The notes beneath the pieces were generated by a model that searched no databases, was not told the DNA's origin, and saw only the letters and a program-made list of their open reading frames with translations. A stretch of 64,000 nucleotides of DNA, taken from contig CM018031.1 of NCBI GenBank assembly GCA_008638375.1, positions 14,686,062-14,750,061 on the forward strand. Direction: 5' to 3'. The translations under genes and the position numbers were made by a program. Below are positions 36,603-49,161 of the stretch, piece after piece. Source of the stretch: Nyssa sinensis. Its lineage: Eukaryota > Streptophyta > Magnoliopsida > Cornales > Nyssaceae. Positions within the stretch are counted from its first letter, which is position 1. Each line of letters opens with the position of its first letter.

Positions 36603-37637
36603 AGTTTCGATAGAGGTGGTAAATGTTATTCATATTCGTCAACCCGCCCACTATCAACCCATTCTAACCCGCCCATTTAGTTAGAGGGTCATAATTGGGT
36701 TGGGTAATAAGGAACCGTCAATTTAACGGGTCAAATATGAGTGTTTGACGGGTTGAGAATGAAAAATGATAAAATAGTATAAGAATATATATATATATAT
36801 ATCTTCATTTATATATAAGAATATATATATATATATACTTGTATCTCTATTTGGAAAAAAATAAAATGCTAGAACATATACAATAAATTATAAAATAAAA
36901 TTAATATTTAGAGAATCTAATTCAACATCACCATATATATATATATACAAAATACAAACTAAAAACTTGTGAAAGGCTTAATTATCTTATACTATATTAT
37001 TTCTATATAAAAATTTGAGAGATTTATAATATTATTGAAAGGAGGGTGTTTTGATTAGGGCTCACCAAGTCCCCCTCTAATTTCAATGAGTCATCTAACT
37101 GCATCTGTCAAATCATATTTGTGGATTTTGTATTGATTGAAATAACAAATTACTTTTTAAAAATTATTTATTATATTTATTTATGAAACACGTAAAAATG
37201 TATTTGAACAAATTTTTTTTTCTAAACACATGAAAAGTGTATTTAGAATATATATATATATATATATATTTATATCTTTATTTGAGAAAGAACAAAATAC
37301 TAAAACATATAAAATAGATTATAAAACAAAATTAATATTTAGATAATGTAATTCAACATCACCATGTATATAAACAAAACATAAATAAAAAACTTGTGAT
37401 TCAACATCACCATATATATAAACATGATGAATTTTGTTAGTCATATTACTTGATTGAGATGTGATAATCTTAAGTAGCGTTTTATCTATAAAAAAAAAAA
37501 TTGGTAGTGGGTCAAATTCGAGTTGACCAACCCCGTTTCGGCCTGATCAATTCGGCTCAAATATAAGTTCAATCCATTTATGATTCAACCCGTTTACAAC
37601 CTGTCAAATCCGCCCATTTTGACGGCATGAGTTTCGA
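36603..37637. mobile_element. Non-autonomous hAT-like element with 8-bp target duplication
   Basis: AGTTTCGA occurs at 36603-36610 and 37630-37637 and encloses 1019 bases. The ends, TAGAGGTGGTAAAT and (complement of the right end) CATGCCGTCAAAATGGGCGG, both resemble the CAGGGGTGTCAAAATGGG type of hAT terminus. 'Acccgccca' and 'gggtt' words cluster just inside both ends. The interior is non-coding and holds a diverged internal duplication (about 36795-36975 and 37250-37400, sharing AATTCAACATCACCAT). An 8-bp duplication is the hAT hallmark. Confidence 0.72.
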
Positions 37638-38328
37638 CATTGAAATTTTATTTGAATAATATGAATGTCTATTTTTTATTGTATGGATTTGATTTCTTAA
37701 AAAGCTGATAAGTTATTTATTTGTAGGTTTTATAAATTATTTTCGCTTGTCTTAAAATTAATCGAATATTTTTCAGTTAATCAAATATTTAATAAAAAGT
37801 TTACAGAAAAAAAAGGGGAAGGTGAATCTCATCAGCGTTACAAAGAAATATTTTGCAGATAATAAAATTTTTTACAGCAAAACAAACGGAACATTAATCT
37901 CATCATCGTTACAAAAGTCATAGGCAAATCCACAAAAAACGGCTGAAGGGCACCGTGGCTCACTCACTCGCCGTATCCTACTCCCTTCTCGAGCTTTTAT
38001 CAAAGCTGAAAACATCCACGCCGTATATTACCCCTGTGGTAGAGCTAGCGGGCCACGGCGGCGGCTACTTTGATAAGCATAGTCACTTTTCGAACGCCGA
38101 CAATATTCTAATTCCATTTCCATACCAATGAGATATTCTCTCTGTTTTCACCATTAAAGATATTAAATTATTTGAATTGCAGATACAGCCATACAGGTAC
38201 GGTCACAATTTAATGATTTTTATCACTGGCCAAGCAGAGTACTGGACGAGCCGCCGCACAACACTGGTCTTATACAACTCCCAGATCTTCGAAACCCTAG
38301 TCCCTTTAATTTGGTAAGCAACTTTCAC

Positions 38329-38373
<45 letters not shown>

Positions 38374-38496
38374 CATCTCTCTCAATCTATCTGGTTTTTT
38401 TTTTTTTTGGTGTTTTAAATCATAGATTCTCCTCTCTTCCTGACTCTGGTTATCTGTTTTCTTTTTTAATATTGTTTTTTTTTTTGGAAGAAGAAG
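37638..38496 (+). promoter_or_regulatory. Promoter, leader and probable leader intron of CARB
   Basis: The DNA becomes GC-richer from about 37940. The likely leader contains AAACCCTA (38292-38299), a telo-box often seen near the start of plant genes for growth-related functions. A leader intron is likely: donor TTG|GTAAGC at 38313/38314 and acceptor GGAAG at 38490. It contains (CT)n(TA)n at about 38329-38372 and a long T-rich tract before the acceptor. The ATG follows six bases later at 38497. No transcript data support this; it is read from splice patterns. Confidence 0.5.
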
Positions 38497-41400
38497 ATGG
38501 GTTATTGCATGAATCAGTTCGACAATGTTTCTTCTAAGCTCATTTCGTCATCGTCTATTCTCAGTCCCTCCAAACCCTATTTGGCAAAGCCCAACTATTT
38601 TGGCCTCCTGTTCTATTCGAATAAACACACAACAAAGAACAACTCGTCTTCCTTAAATCTTCAATCATGGACGCCACTGGTGCGTTTAGTGAAATCGTGC
38701 AATCGAGTGAACTCGGTGCGAAGCGAGCTGAGCATTTCTGCCACCAGGAATGATTCCTCGAAGCTAGGAGTGTTTGATAAGGCAGGAGTGGGTAAACGAA
38801 CGGATATAAAGAAGATTTTGATACTAGGTGCAGGGCCTATTGTCATCGGGCAAGCATGCGAGTTCGATTACTCGGGGACTCAAGCATGCAAGGCTCTCAA
38901 AGAAGAGGGATATGAGGTTGTTCTTATAAATTCGAATCCGGCGACAATTATGACTGATCCCGATTTGGCGGACAGGACTTACATTGCGCCAATGACGCCT
39001 GAACTTATTGAGCAAGTACTGGAGCAGGAGAGACCTGATGCTCTGTTGCCTACCATGGGTGGGCAGACCGCTCTTAATCTTGCGGTGGCATTGGCCGAGA
39101 GGGGGGCACTCGAGAAATATGGTGTTGAGTTGATCGGAGCAAAGCTTGATGCAATCAAGAAAGCAGAAGATAGAGAGCTGTTCAAGCAAGCTATGAAGAA
39201 TATTGGAATCAAGACTCCTCCTTCGGGCATTGGGACCTCCCTCGAGGAGTGCATTGAAATTTCGAATTTGATTGGGGAGTTTCCTTTGATCATACGGCCG
39301 GCATTCACATTGGGTGGGACTGGAGGTGGGATTGCTTACAATATTGAGGAATTTGAATCAATTTGTAAGTCGGGGCTTGCAGCCAGCTTAACATCACAGG
39401 TTTTGGTAGAAAAGTCTTTGTTAGGATGGAAAGAATATGAGCTCGAGGTTATGAGAGACTTGGCGGACAATGTGGTTATAATATGCTCAATTGAGAATAT
39501 TGACCCTATGGGAGTCCATACTGGGGACTCAATCACGGTGGCCCCTGCACAGACCTTGACAGATAAAGAGTACCAGCGACTTAGGGATTACTCAATTGCT
39601 ATCATAAGGGAAATAGGAGTTGAATGTGGTGGATCAAATGTTCAATTTGCTGTCAATCCCAAAGATGGAGAGGTTATGGTAATTGAGATGAACCCGAGAG
39701 TTTCGAGGTCCTCAGCTTTGGCATCAAAGGCTACTGGTTTCCCAATAGCAAAGATGGCCGCCAAATTATCAGTTGGTTACTCACTGGATCAGATTCCTAA
39801 TGATATCACAAAGAAAACGCCTGCCAGTTTTGAACCTTCTATAGATTATGTGGTGACAAAGGCAAGAATTTCCCTCTGTTGTATTTGAATTTGTTATCTC
39901 CACTTGCATATTTGAAATTGTCCCTATTATTTACCTTGCATTTACATATGCTATTAATTTTTTTTTCTTCTTCAGAATTTGGACTAGTGTAGACTGTGTA
40001 GTGTTCAATATAGATATTAAGTACCGGTTAGTAGAAAACTATATTTTGCATTCATTTTTATACCTATCTCCTGTAAGCATTTACTTTTGAAATGGTAATT
40101 GATGGGGAAGATATATGAAACCAAGTAACATTGAACATGTTTGCAGAAAGTTTGTGTTGTTAGTTCTGGTCAGTCAAACATCTTATTTCTATTTCTGTCC
40201 AAACTTTTTAATTAGCCTACTAATTGTTATAGATAGCATTTGTAAGGTGGTATGAGTGTCTATATTATCCTCAATATATGCCTGTATCTCCATTTGGCCA
40301 TGAGACATCGACACTTGTCCAACTCCAAAAAAATTGATTGTTCAAACTTTTTGCAAACACCAAAGCAGACATTTTTTTTCCCTCAAGAGTGCAATATTTT
40401 GTTCATCAAACATCGTTGATGCGTACAATATTTACAATTTCAGTTGTCACTGCCTGAAGTATCACTACTACTCGGTTTGACATCAGCTATATGCCACCGT
40501 CTTCCTTCTGCATCTTTTGACTCAATTTCATCTTTTCTTCCCCTTTTATTCAACCTGCTAGTCATTATCTTTTCCAAGACCTTTTTGATTATGATTAAGA
40601 TGCCATTCGAACTTTCCATGTCCTAGAATTCCTTTTTTTATTTTTCTGGTTGGGTGCCCACTGATCAGTAGCAGCTCCTTCAAAATTGATAGTGTAAATT
40701 TGTTACCCCACTAAATAGTTGGGAAAGTTTCTATTGTTTCCTTTTCACAGATTGCGCACTTTTGTTCTTGAGATCCATGTGAAATCCTTACCCTGAATTT
40801 AATTTCGATTCTGCATATGCTTTAAGTCACCACCCCTTGCTCATTACATTCTGCCTTTTCTCTTGCATTTTCTAAAGTTTGGAGCTTTCTATGCCTAAAT
40901 CCCATTTATTTGAAGGCTTTTTTAGGGGGCTTGTAAAAATATGCACATCCTTTTCCCATTTCTGAGGTTTCTAATTGCATAGAGGCACCTAATGTTATAC
41001 ACACACACACACACACATATATACTCCATATATCTATTGTAACAATTAAAAGTAAAAGTAGTAATTGGAGCTGCTATGCTAGTGTCAAGGGGTTCCAGCA
41101 TGAACTGGACTCCTCAAATTGAAGGGGCCTGCCAAATATTATTGTCCTAAATTTCAATACTTGAGTTTGCAGTTTTTGTCACGTCCTGCCCTCTTATCTT
41201 GACTTTTCCACTCGTTGCTTAGGCCTTTACTCTTATTTGAAGTTGAAGGTTATTATACAAGATTTGATAGTGGGGATAGTATTCATCTATTTGAAGGACA
41301 TAAAGATAGTCATTCAGAGTTCTACCTTCCACTTATTTCCCCTTCTCTTTTAGTTCGACTGATTCAGCTTTCCTTGCAACTTGAGATTTAAAAGGGATTT

Positions 41401-44400
41401 CCCTTGGACTGCTCTTTTTATGGAGGCTGGTGGCAGTGGTGTTCTTGGTAAATCATGAACAAGGCCACTTCTACTGATGGCCCCATTAATCTCGCTGTTT
41501 TGACCTTTTGTTGTGGAGTTATAACTTCTAAATTCACAGTAGAATTTGAGGATTGATGGGGCTTAACTGTTCCTAAAAAACAGCTGTTATTTTGCAATGT
41601 ATTTCAAAAGAGTGTCAAATCTTATTCCTGCCTTTTTTTCCTTCCGCAGTGGAAATTTTGTTCTTGTGAGATTTACAAAGCCGTTATTTGCTTAGCCTGA
41701 GGTTGAACTTTCATAAAGTTAATGTATTTCAAAAGGTGACGGAAATCGCAATAGTGTTTCACACCTATGCTAGGGATAGGCGCAAGACCTGATAGTTTTG
41801 GAATTCACCATGTATTTTGATTTTTAGAAATATTTGTGCGATTTATTTAGGAATTTTATTTTTGGTACTTCCTTACCTTTTGGAATTGACTTCACAGAAC
41901 ATTTTTCGTATCTAGGACTGGAACAAGCAAATTCTGGTTTTTCTCCAACCTTCTCAAAGTGTAACTACAGCCTTTCTTTATACACTTCATTTAGAGATTG
42001 TTTATTTTCCTTAGTTCTTTCTCCATACAAGCATCTTAGGTAATTCATAATGCTTGATCCTTTGATTACTAGGTGGTAGATGATGCGCGTTTCTGTTGTC
42101 TATGTCTATAAGTTGACAGACATTAGTAATGAACTTTGTCCCTTTCCTAATTCGATTGTATTTTCGGCATGCATTCTTCACCCCCTCCCCCTTCTGTGCT
42201 CTCATCTAGTGACTCCTAGTAGATTCTTTCATTTGCTCTAAGAGTTTAACACTTCAACTCCACAAATTCTGATTTTACCATATGTGTCAAGTTTTTTTGG
42301 TGGCATTTTGAGATTTCGCTTAGTGAGGAACTGTAGTGCTACCAGATTCATTTGTTTCTCCATTTTTGGATTCTTTATAAAAATATGTATGATGATTGTT
42401 TATTTATTTATTTTGTTTTTGGTGGGGATGGTCATTTGCAAACTGGAATTTTACTCTTAGAATTGCAAAAGATCGTGATGAACTTCATCTTTTCTACCCA
42501 TGAAGGTATTTTATTATTAATAATAGCAAATTGATTCCAATTATTATTATTATTTTCTAAAATCATCTTAGTAAAATCTTGTTATTTGCATTTTTTTATT
42601 GCATGTACAATAGCCCTTCAACTCTCTTACATGATTGATTATTGTATCGGAAGAATTCTATTTAATATCTCACCCTCAATTCTGTGTTCTCGTGTATAAA
42701 TCTATGGAGAAAATAACAATTTGAATAGAACTTGGAATCAATTGTGGGCAAAAGTTGTTGCAACCCCAATTATGCCAACCACGGGTTACAGTTTAGTAGG
42801 TTGTGGGACTTGCTTATGATTTCTTAAGCATACTTTTCTAGTCACCTATAATTGAATTTAATTGTACTGATTCTGAATTTAGTTTGCATGCACTTACTTG
42901 CAATTATTGAATTTTTTGATCATTTAAGCAATTGAGTTGAAGAGTCGGATGATGAAGGTGTCTCCGCAAGATTTTGGTCCTCATGGTAGCCACTTGCGTG
43001 AGCTCTATCACATGTACTTTGGTGGCTGTGTTGGGCAGTCATGCCTTGAAGCCATCTTGAACAACTTGCATTAAGGAGAATGCCTGAAGTCGTGATACGA
43101 TCTTCTTGTCCATAACTGCAATTTTATACTAGAATGATCTCCTTATAAAAAAAATTCAAGTATGATCATCTAATCTGTTCAGAATTAATTATCTCTTCAA
43201 GATGACTTACCCTAGTGCTTTTCATGTTTGTCCTTCAATCTTTTCTACTTTCAATTTCTTTTTCCACAGTAGCACACATACCATTATTTATTTAGTCCTC
43301 TACCTAGTAAGGGTTCCCTGGAATTTTATCATGTTTTATATTTTTCGCTCCATTATTTCTTTTAGGGGCTTCTCATTTTATGAAGTCCTTCCTTCAGGTG
43401 TGTTTCTATAGTCTAATGTATATTTTCACTATTGTCTAGTGTTCAAATGTTGGTCATGGTTGAGATAGCATTATTGATAAGCTGTACGTATTGTTATCCA
43501 GTTTTATGGGCTAATAGCTTAAACATTTGCACACAGCTATATACTGATAATTACTATCATTTTCCTTGTTCTTTTTTTTTTTTTGTTTGGGGGGGGGGGG
43601 GGGGGTGTGCGTGTTTATGTGGGGCCTCACGTGTACTTTGTATGACTGGTAAAATCCTGAATATCTGCAATCACCCGCAAGTGACAGGCATCAGGTAAGT
43701 CCTGGGACTCGAACTAGAGACCTTAGATTTTATGATGTGCAAGGCCTCCTTTGAGCTATCCCATGCGGGTTTACTACAATTCTTTATTGTTGTTATTTTC
43801 ATTTTAGTTTATTTGTGCCTCCCAACCCATTTATTACTCCTCCTGATTGGCATTTTTTCATCTCACTCCATCTATATAATGTTTTTACTTGGTTATCTTT
43901 TTTATTGTGTAAATCATGTAGATACCTCGCTTTGCATTCGAGAAATTCCCAGGATCTCAGCCAATACTGACAACACAGATGAAATCTGTTGGTGAATCCA
44001 TGGCCGTAGGCAGAACATTTCAAGAATCTTTTCAGAAAGCAGTTAGATCATTGGAATGTGGCTACTCTGGATGGGGTTGTGTGCAGGTTAAAGAACTAGA
44101 CTGGGATTGGGACCAGTTGAAGTACAGCCTTCGAGTCCCTAGTCCAGACCGAATCCATGCCATATATGCTGCAATGAAGAGGGGGATGAAGGTGGATGAT
44201 ATCTATGAGCTGAGTTATATTGATAAATGGTTCCTCACTGAGCTCAAAGAGCTGGTAGATGTGGAACAGTACCTCTTGGCTCGGAGTTTATCTCATTTGA
44301 CAAAGGATGACTTCTATGAAGTGAAAAGGAGAGGTTTCAGCGATAAGCAGATAGCTTTTGCAACAAAATCCACTGAGAAAGAAGTTCGTTCAAAGCGGTT

Positions 44401-46993
44401 GTCTTTGGGCATTACTCCATCATATAAACGAGTTGATACCTGCGCTGCAGAATTTGAGGCCAATACACCCTATATGTACTCATCCTATGATTTTGAGTGT
44501 GAATCTGCTCCCACCCAAAGGAAGAAGGTTTTGATTTTAGGCGGAGGGCCAAATCGGATTGGTCAGGGGATTGAATTCGACTACTGCTGCTGCCACACAT
44601 CCTTTGCCCTTCAGGTTTGTGCCTTCCTGTAACTGTTTAGGGGCTATTCCTCCTACCATACTCTTCTAGCAGTGTCTGGCAACCTTTTACCTTATTATTA
44701 CTTGAACATGGGTTTCCTATATATGGAATTGCTTATTGACCTGGGCATCTGAGCAATCAGGCAACCAGCTGAAAAGCATTCCAATTCAATATATTTTTTT
44801 CTTCAATGATCAATTATCCAAACCGCCAAATGTTTTTATTTTTTTAAATGAACTGTCGATAGTGTTCTGACTATTCAGACCAGATAGTTGCATTTTCTGC
44901 TTCAGATAGGGGACTGAAAGTAGATTGATTCAATAAAATCTTATAGAAATGATCTTGTTGAAAGGACCTTTGTATCTAAATTGAAATGTAACAAACAATC
45001 TGGACTTTGAATCTGGCCTACTGTGTTCCCAATTGCTTACATACACTAAAATATTATTCAGGCATTGTACAGAAAGGGCATGTTGATATCATAAAAGAAC
45101 ATAATCGATGGTTAAGAGATCCATATTAATTCCACTTTCTTGTTTTTTGTTTCATTTTTTTAATGGATAACTGAGAATTTGTTCAAACATCAAGGGCCCA
45201 TTGGAGAGTCAAGCGCATGCTAGTTGTATAAATAAAAACCTAGGACAGAAAAGGAATAAGTTAGCACACAGAGGCCCGCTGACTGTATGTTAAGGTGAAA
45301 TAGTAGAATATATGCATTTACATTGACTTTTGCGTCTTGTTTTGCTCTCACATGGTTTTCTTTTCATGTTTATTTTATTTATCCATTGCCTTTGATTCCT
45401 TGATTCTTTGATTTGTTTATTTTTTTCTTTTATGCTCTATGCAGAAAGCAGGCTATGAGACAATCATGATGAATTCGAATCCGGAGACAGTATCTACAGA
45501 TTATGATACAAGTGATCGTCTCTACTTTGAACCTCTGACAGTTGAAGATGTGCTTAATATTATTGACTTGGAACGACCTGATGGCATCATTGTGCAATTT
45601 GGAGGTCAAACCCCCCTAAAACTGGCTCTCCCCATCCAGCATTACTTAGATGAGTACAAGCCCATATGTGCCAGTGGGACTGGGTATGTTTGTATTTGGG
45701 GTACATCACCGGATTCTATTGATGCTGCTGAGGACAGAGAAAGGTTCAATGCTATCCTGAAGGAACTAGAGATTGAACAGCCAAAAGGAGGCATTGCCAA
45801 GAGTGAAGCTGATGCTCTTGCTATTGCAGCAGACATAGGATACCCAGTTGTTGTTCGGCCTTCATATGTGTTGGGTGGCCGCGCAATGGAGATAGTTTAC
45901 AGTGACGACAAGCTGGTGACGTACCTTGAAAATGCTGTTGAGGTGGACCCGGAGCGTCCTGTCTTGGTTGACAAATATTTATCTGATGCAATAGAGATTG
46001 ATGTTGATGCGCTCTGCTGATTCACACGGTAACGTGGTGATTGGTGGGATAATGGAGCACATTGAGCAGGCTGGAATCCATTCTGGTGACTCAGCCTGCA
46101 TGATTCCCACAAAAACTGTTTCCTCTTCATGCTTGGACACAATAAGGTCATGGACTACAAAATTGGCAAAGAGGATAAATGTTTGTGGGCTCATGAACTG
46201 TCAGTATGCAATCACAGCATCTGGGGAGGTTTTTCTGCTTGAGGCTAACCCCCGTGCATCCCGTACCATCCCTTTTGTATCCAAGGCAATTGGGCACCCA
46301 TTGGCCAAGTATGCTTCCCTTGTCATGTCCGGGAAGTCTCTTCATGAACTATGTTTCACAAAAGAGGTAATTCCGCAACATGTATCAATTAAGGAAGCTG
46401 TTCTTCCATTTGAGAAATTCCAAGGCTGTGATGTGTTATTAGGCCCTGAAATGCGTAGCACTGGTGAGGTAATGGGTATTGACTCTGCATTTGCAAACGC
46501 ATTCGCCAAGGCCCAAATTGCTGCTGGGCAGAAGCTACCACTATCTGGCACTCTGTTTCTCAGCTTAAATGACTTGACAAAGCCCCAACTTGCCACAATT
46601 GCCCGAGCCTTTCTAGAACTTGGATTCAGAATTGTTTCAACCTCTGGCACAGCTCATGTTCTTGAATTAGAAGGCATTCCAGTGGAACGAGTTCTGAAAA
46701 TGCATGAAGGACGTCCACATGCAGGTGATATGATTGCTAATGGGCAAATTCAGTTGATGGTGATTACAAGTTCAGGTGACACACTTGACCAGAAGGATGG
46801 ACGGAAGCTGAGGAGGATGGCTCTTGCTTACAAGATTCCTATAATAACAACAGTAGCTGGAGCTTTGGCTAGTGCGGAGGCAATACAGAGCTTGAAATGC
46901 AGCACTCTCAAGATGATTGCTCTCCAAGACTTCTTTGATGTTAAGGAAACAAGGAGTAATAAAAACTTGCAGTCTGCCTCTTCCTTTCTTTGA
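38497..46993 (+). CDS. CARB: Carbamoyl-phosphate synthase large chain, plastid (with one frame-breaking extra base)
   Basis: Makes carbamoyl phosphate from bicarbonate, ATP and glutamine-derived ammonia, with the CARA subunit, for arginine and pyrimidine synthesis in plastids. Coding exons are 38497-39861, 43922-44614 and 45445-46993. Without the break they give about 1201 residues, close to Arabidopsis CARB (near 1190). Residues 1-95 are Ser/Asn-rich, like a transit peptide. The first ATP-grasp half begins at about 100 ([16 protein letters not shown]) and the second near 655 ([16 protein letters not shown]). The C-terminal MGS-like regulatory domain covers about 1045-1190. Intron 1 has a GC donor. 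At 46013-46015 one base is surplus (GCG CTC T GCT GAT): the frame as given reads DALC-stop after about 877 residues, while the rest continues unbroken in the next frame to TGA at 46991. It may be a sequence error or a true null allele. Confidence 0.93.
39862..43921 (+). other. CARB intron 1, GC-AG type
   Basis: The donor is AAAG|GCAAGA (39861/39862) and the acceptor ATGTAG|ATACC (43921/43922). Joining there gives [15 protein letters not shown], the conserved CARB sequence; no GT lies at the position needed. AG|GCAAG is the known consensus for GC-AG introns. The intron is long (4060 bases), has (CA)n(TA)n at 41000-41022, and contains a SINE-like insert at 43568-43768. Confidence 0.85.
43568..43768 (-). 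mobile_element. tRNA-derived SINE-like insert in CARB intron 1
   Basis: On the minus strand it starts near CCCGCATGGGATAGCTCAAAGG, which holds a polymerase III A box (TAGCTCAAAGG, 43758-43748). The B box, GTTCGAGTCCC, covers 43714-43704, about 44 bases on. The element ends at 43590-43568 in a C-run followed by a poly-A tail. Box order, spacing, length near 200 and A-tail fit a plant SINE. I could not find a clear target duplication. Confidence 0.5.
44615..45444 (+). other. CARB intron 2
   Basis: GT-AG intron: donor CTTCAG|GTTTGT at 44614/44615 and acceptor ATGCAG|AAAGCAGG at 45444/45445. It splits the second nucleotide-binding region in phase 0. Nothing else is seen in it. Confidence 0.9.
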
Positions 46994-48200
46994 ATTTACT
47001 AGGAGTTTCAGTAAGCCTGTCTTCTTCCATTAGTCTTTTTGTAATGTTTTTCTAATTTTTCTCCATCAATTTTTTTTAGACAAAGCTTTTTCTTAGTTGT
47101 TTGTTTTTAGCATTTTTTGTTTTGACTTCTCATATTTTCTTGCATGAGTTGACAGACGTCAAGTTTAGCAACTTTCATATTTGCATTCGTTGTAGATTAA
47201 GAAGTGTAATATAAATATCTTCGATGTTGAAGCAATTATCCTCACCCGTAGCTTTTTTAGTTATATTTTTCTAACAAAAAAAAATCATTAGTTTTAGCTG
47301 TAATGCTTCCTAACAGAGGTTTTACCACTAGAAGCACTAGGCGGGCAATTTCCATTTCCCCCCTCCCCAAAATTTCAAATTTATTCATTACAATGCTATG
47401 GCTACTTAATTGTGCGCTGTGATTATATTTATATATGGATTGTCAATTAGTAAAAGCCCATGATTAAATATCTGTATCAAGTAGGATTCCAGACCTACTA
47501 TTTGGAGCTTTCCCTTGAATTAACAATACCAAAATTCATCTCATTACATGACTTATAACCACCGGATTTGCGTACCATAAATTGAATGGATGGAATCTCA
47601 AATTGATATGATTTCTTGTATTCTTGATCTGATCTACAGGACTTTCAGTCGTCTTTTGTCATGCAGATAATGTGCAAGTGATGCATCTCTGTTAAGTAGT
47701 TCTTCGAAACCAGCAAATGAATCAAAGATCATAGAGTACTGGAAATGCTTTGCCAATGGGATCTCTGTTACTTGCGAGTTGATAACAATAAAATGGAGCT
47801 ATCGGCCTATCAGGATGCAGGTAATAATGTCGATAATGATGGTTCACTGAGAAATGATGAGCTCTTAATGAGGAATGGACTCCTCCATGAATTCTGTGGA
47901 CTGTCTAGTATGGGAGTCCTAAACATAGTGAGATGAATGTAAGAGCCTCCAAATTTTGCAGCTCATGAAGAGTAGGCACTCTTTTAACTTGTGATGAAAC
48001 TTGAGCAGAGTTTCTGTGAGTGAGTGAGTCCAGAGATAAAAGAGGGTAGAGTAGAAGATACCATTGCTTTGGACTGGGTATAGATAGAGATGGGATCAAA
48101 CAGCTCTTGTTGAAAAATGTGGTTGTTTCTAGCTCTACCCAGATGCACCAAAGTGTAACTGCAACCTAGATGAAGGATTGAAGCAAATTTGGTTGAGCTT
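46994..48200 (+). other. CARB 3' region with a possible 3'-UTR intron
   Basis: Seventeen bases after the stop is a good donor, TTTCA|GTAAGC (47010/47011). A matching acceptor, TTGTCATGCAG, ends at 47666. DNA after it (47667 to about 48000) is less AT-rich than the surrounding spacer, like transcribed UTR. This is inference only; no polyadenylation site is certain. Confidence 0.3.
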
Positions 48201-49129
48201 GTGAAGGCTTAAGAAGCCAACCCACCAAGAAAAAACAGCGACGAACTCGCGTCAAACCTGCCGACATCAAACGGAAGACCTGATGGCATCCCAAACCAAA
48301 ACCAGTAGAACCAAATCTTATTCCACAAGATGATTTTAGGGCTTCTACCTATTGGTTGCAAGAAGGGCACACATTTATGTGAGAAATTTTGAGGTGAAGC
48401 GGATCTGATGTAGTTGATCAATCATTAGACAAAAGTAATTTTTGTCGCCTTAAAATTATACAAGATGCACACATGATATAGTTTGATTGTTTGGTTTATG
48501 CACCTATTCACCCGAAAACTTCTTCATTTATGTGACTATAGAGTGATCTTTCAAGGTAAGTTGGTCCATTCGAGATGAAAAAATTTATCTTTTTTGTACA
48601 CACGACTCTAATTCAAGTCGGTGCAAACTAGTATTTAGGATATCCTTCTTCCTCCCCCCATTGTTCGTATAAAAAAAAAAAAAGAATTGACATCTTTCAA
48701 GACTAACTCTAGGTGAAGGCCTTGTAGGAAAATGAGGTGTTTTGTGGCATGCGAAGTTTGCATATTTGACAGCATAGAATGGGAGAAACAACTAATTTTT
48801 ACTTTTTTTAATTTTTTTTTTATTATAGACCTGCCAATCAGGATCTTTCGAAACATAGTTATCAATTTTGGATATGCAATTTCATTTCTAAGAATCGTAT
48901 AGTGGGTAAAACATGGTACGTAACTTAAATTGGAGATCTCTTGAGGACATAATCCTTTATTCTCAATGTCTAACTAAAATATTGCACCAACTCTTCCAGA
49001 AGCCTGTGGATTTCCACTACTTATCTGGAAATTACTGAGAAAACAACTGATTCTGATTCATTAACTAAGCTCCAAATTTGTGATGGCTGTGCCGAAGCAG
49101 CCTTAGGAGAAAAGTATGTGATGTTGAAG

Positions 49130-49161
<32 letters not shown>

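Noticed and set aside
43590..43607. Long G run as a possible G-quadruplex regulator of CARB
   Set aside because: A single homopolymer next to a T run at the tail of a SINE-like insert; more likely part of the insert or a base-calling artefact than a regulatory site.
43700..43770. A functional tRNA gene
   Set aside because: A and B boxes are present on the minus strand but the segment cannot form a cloverleaf with a proper acceptor stem, and it continues into a long tail with poly-A; a SINE fits better.
47745..47936. 63-codon frame downstream of CARB
   Set aside because: Better explained as 3' UTR after a possible UTR intron; no family resemblance.
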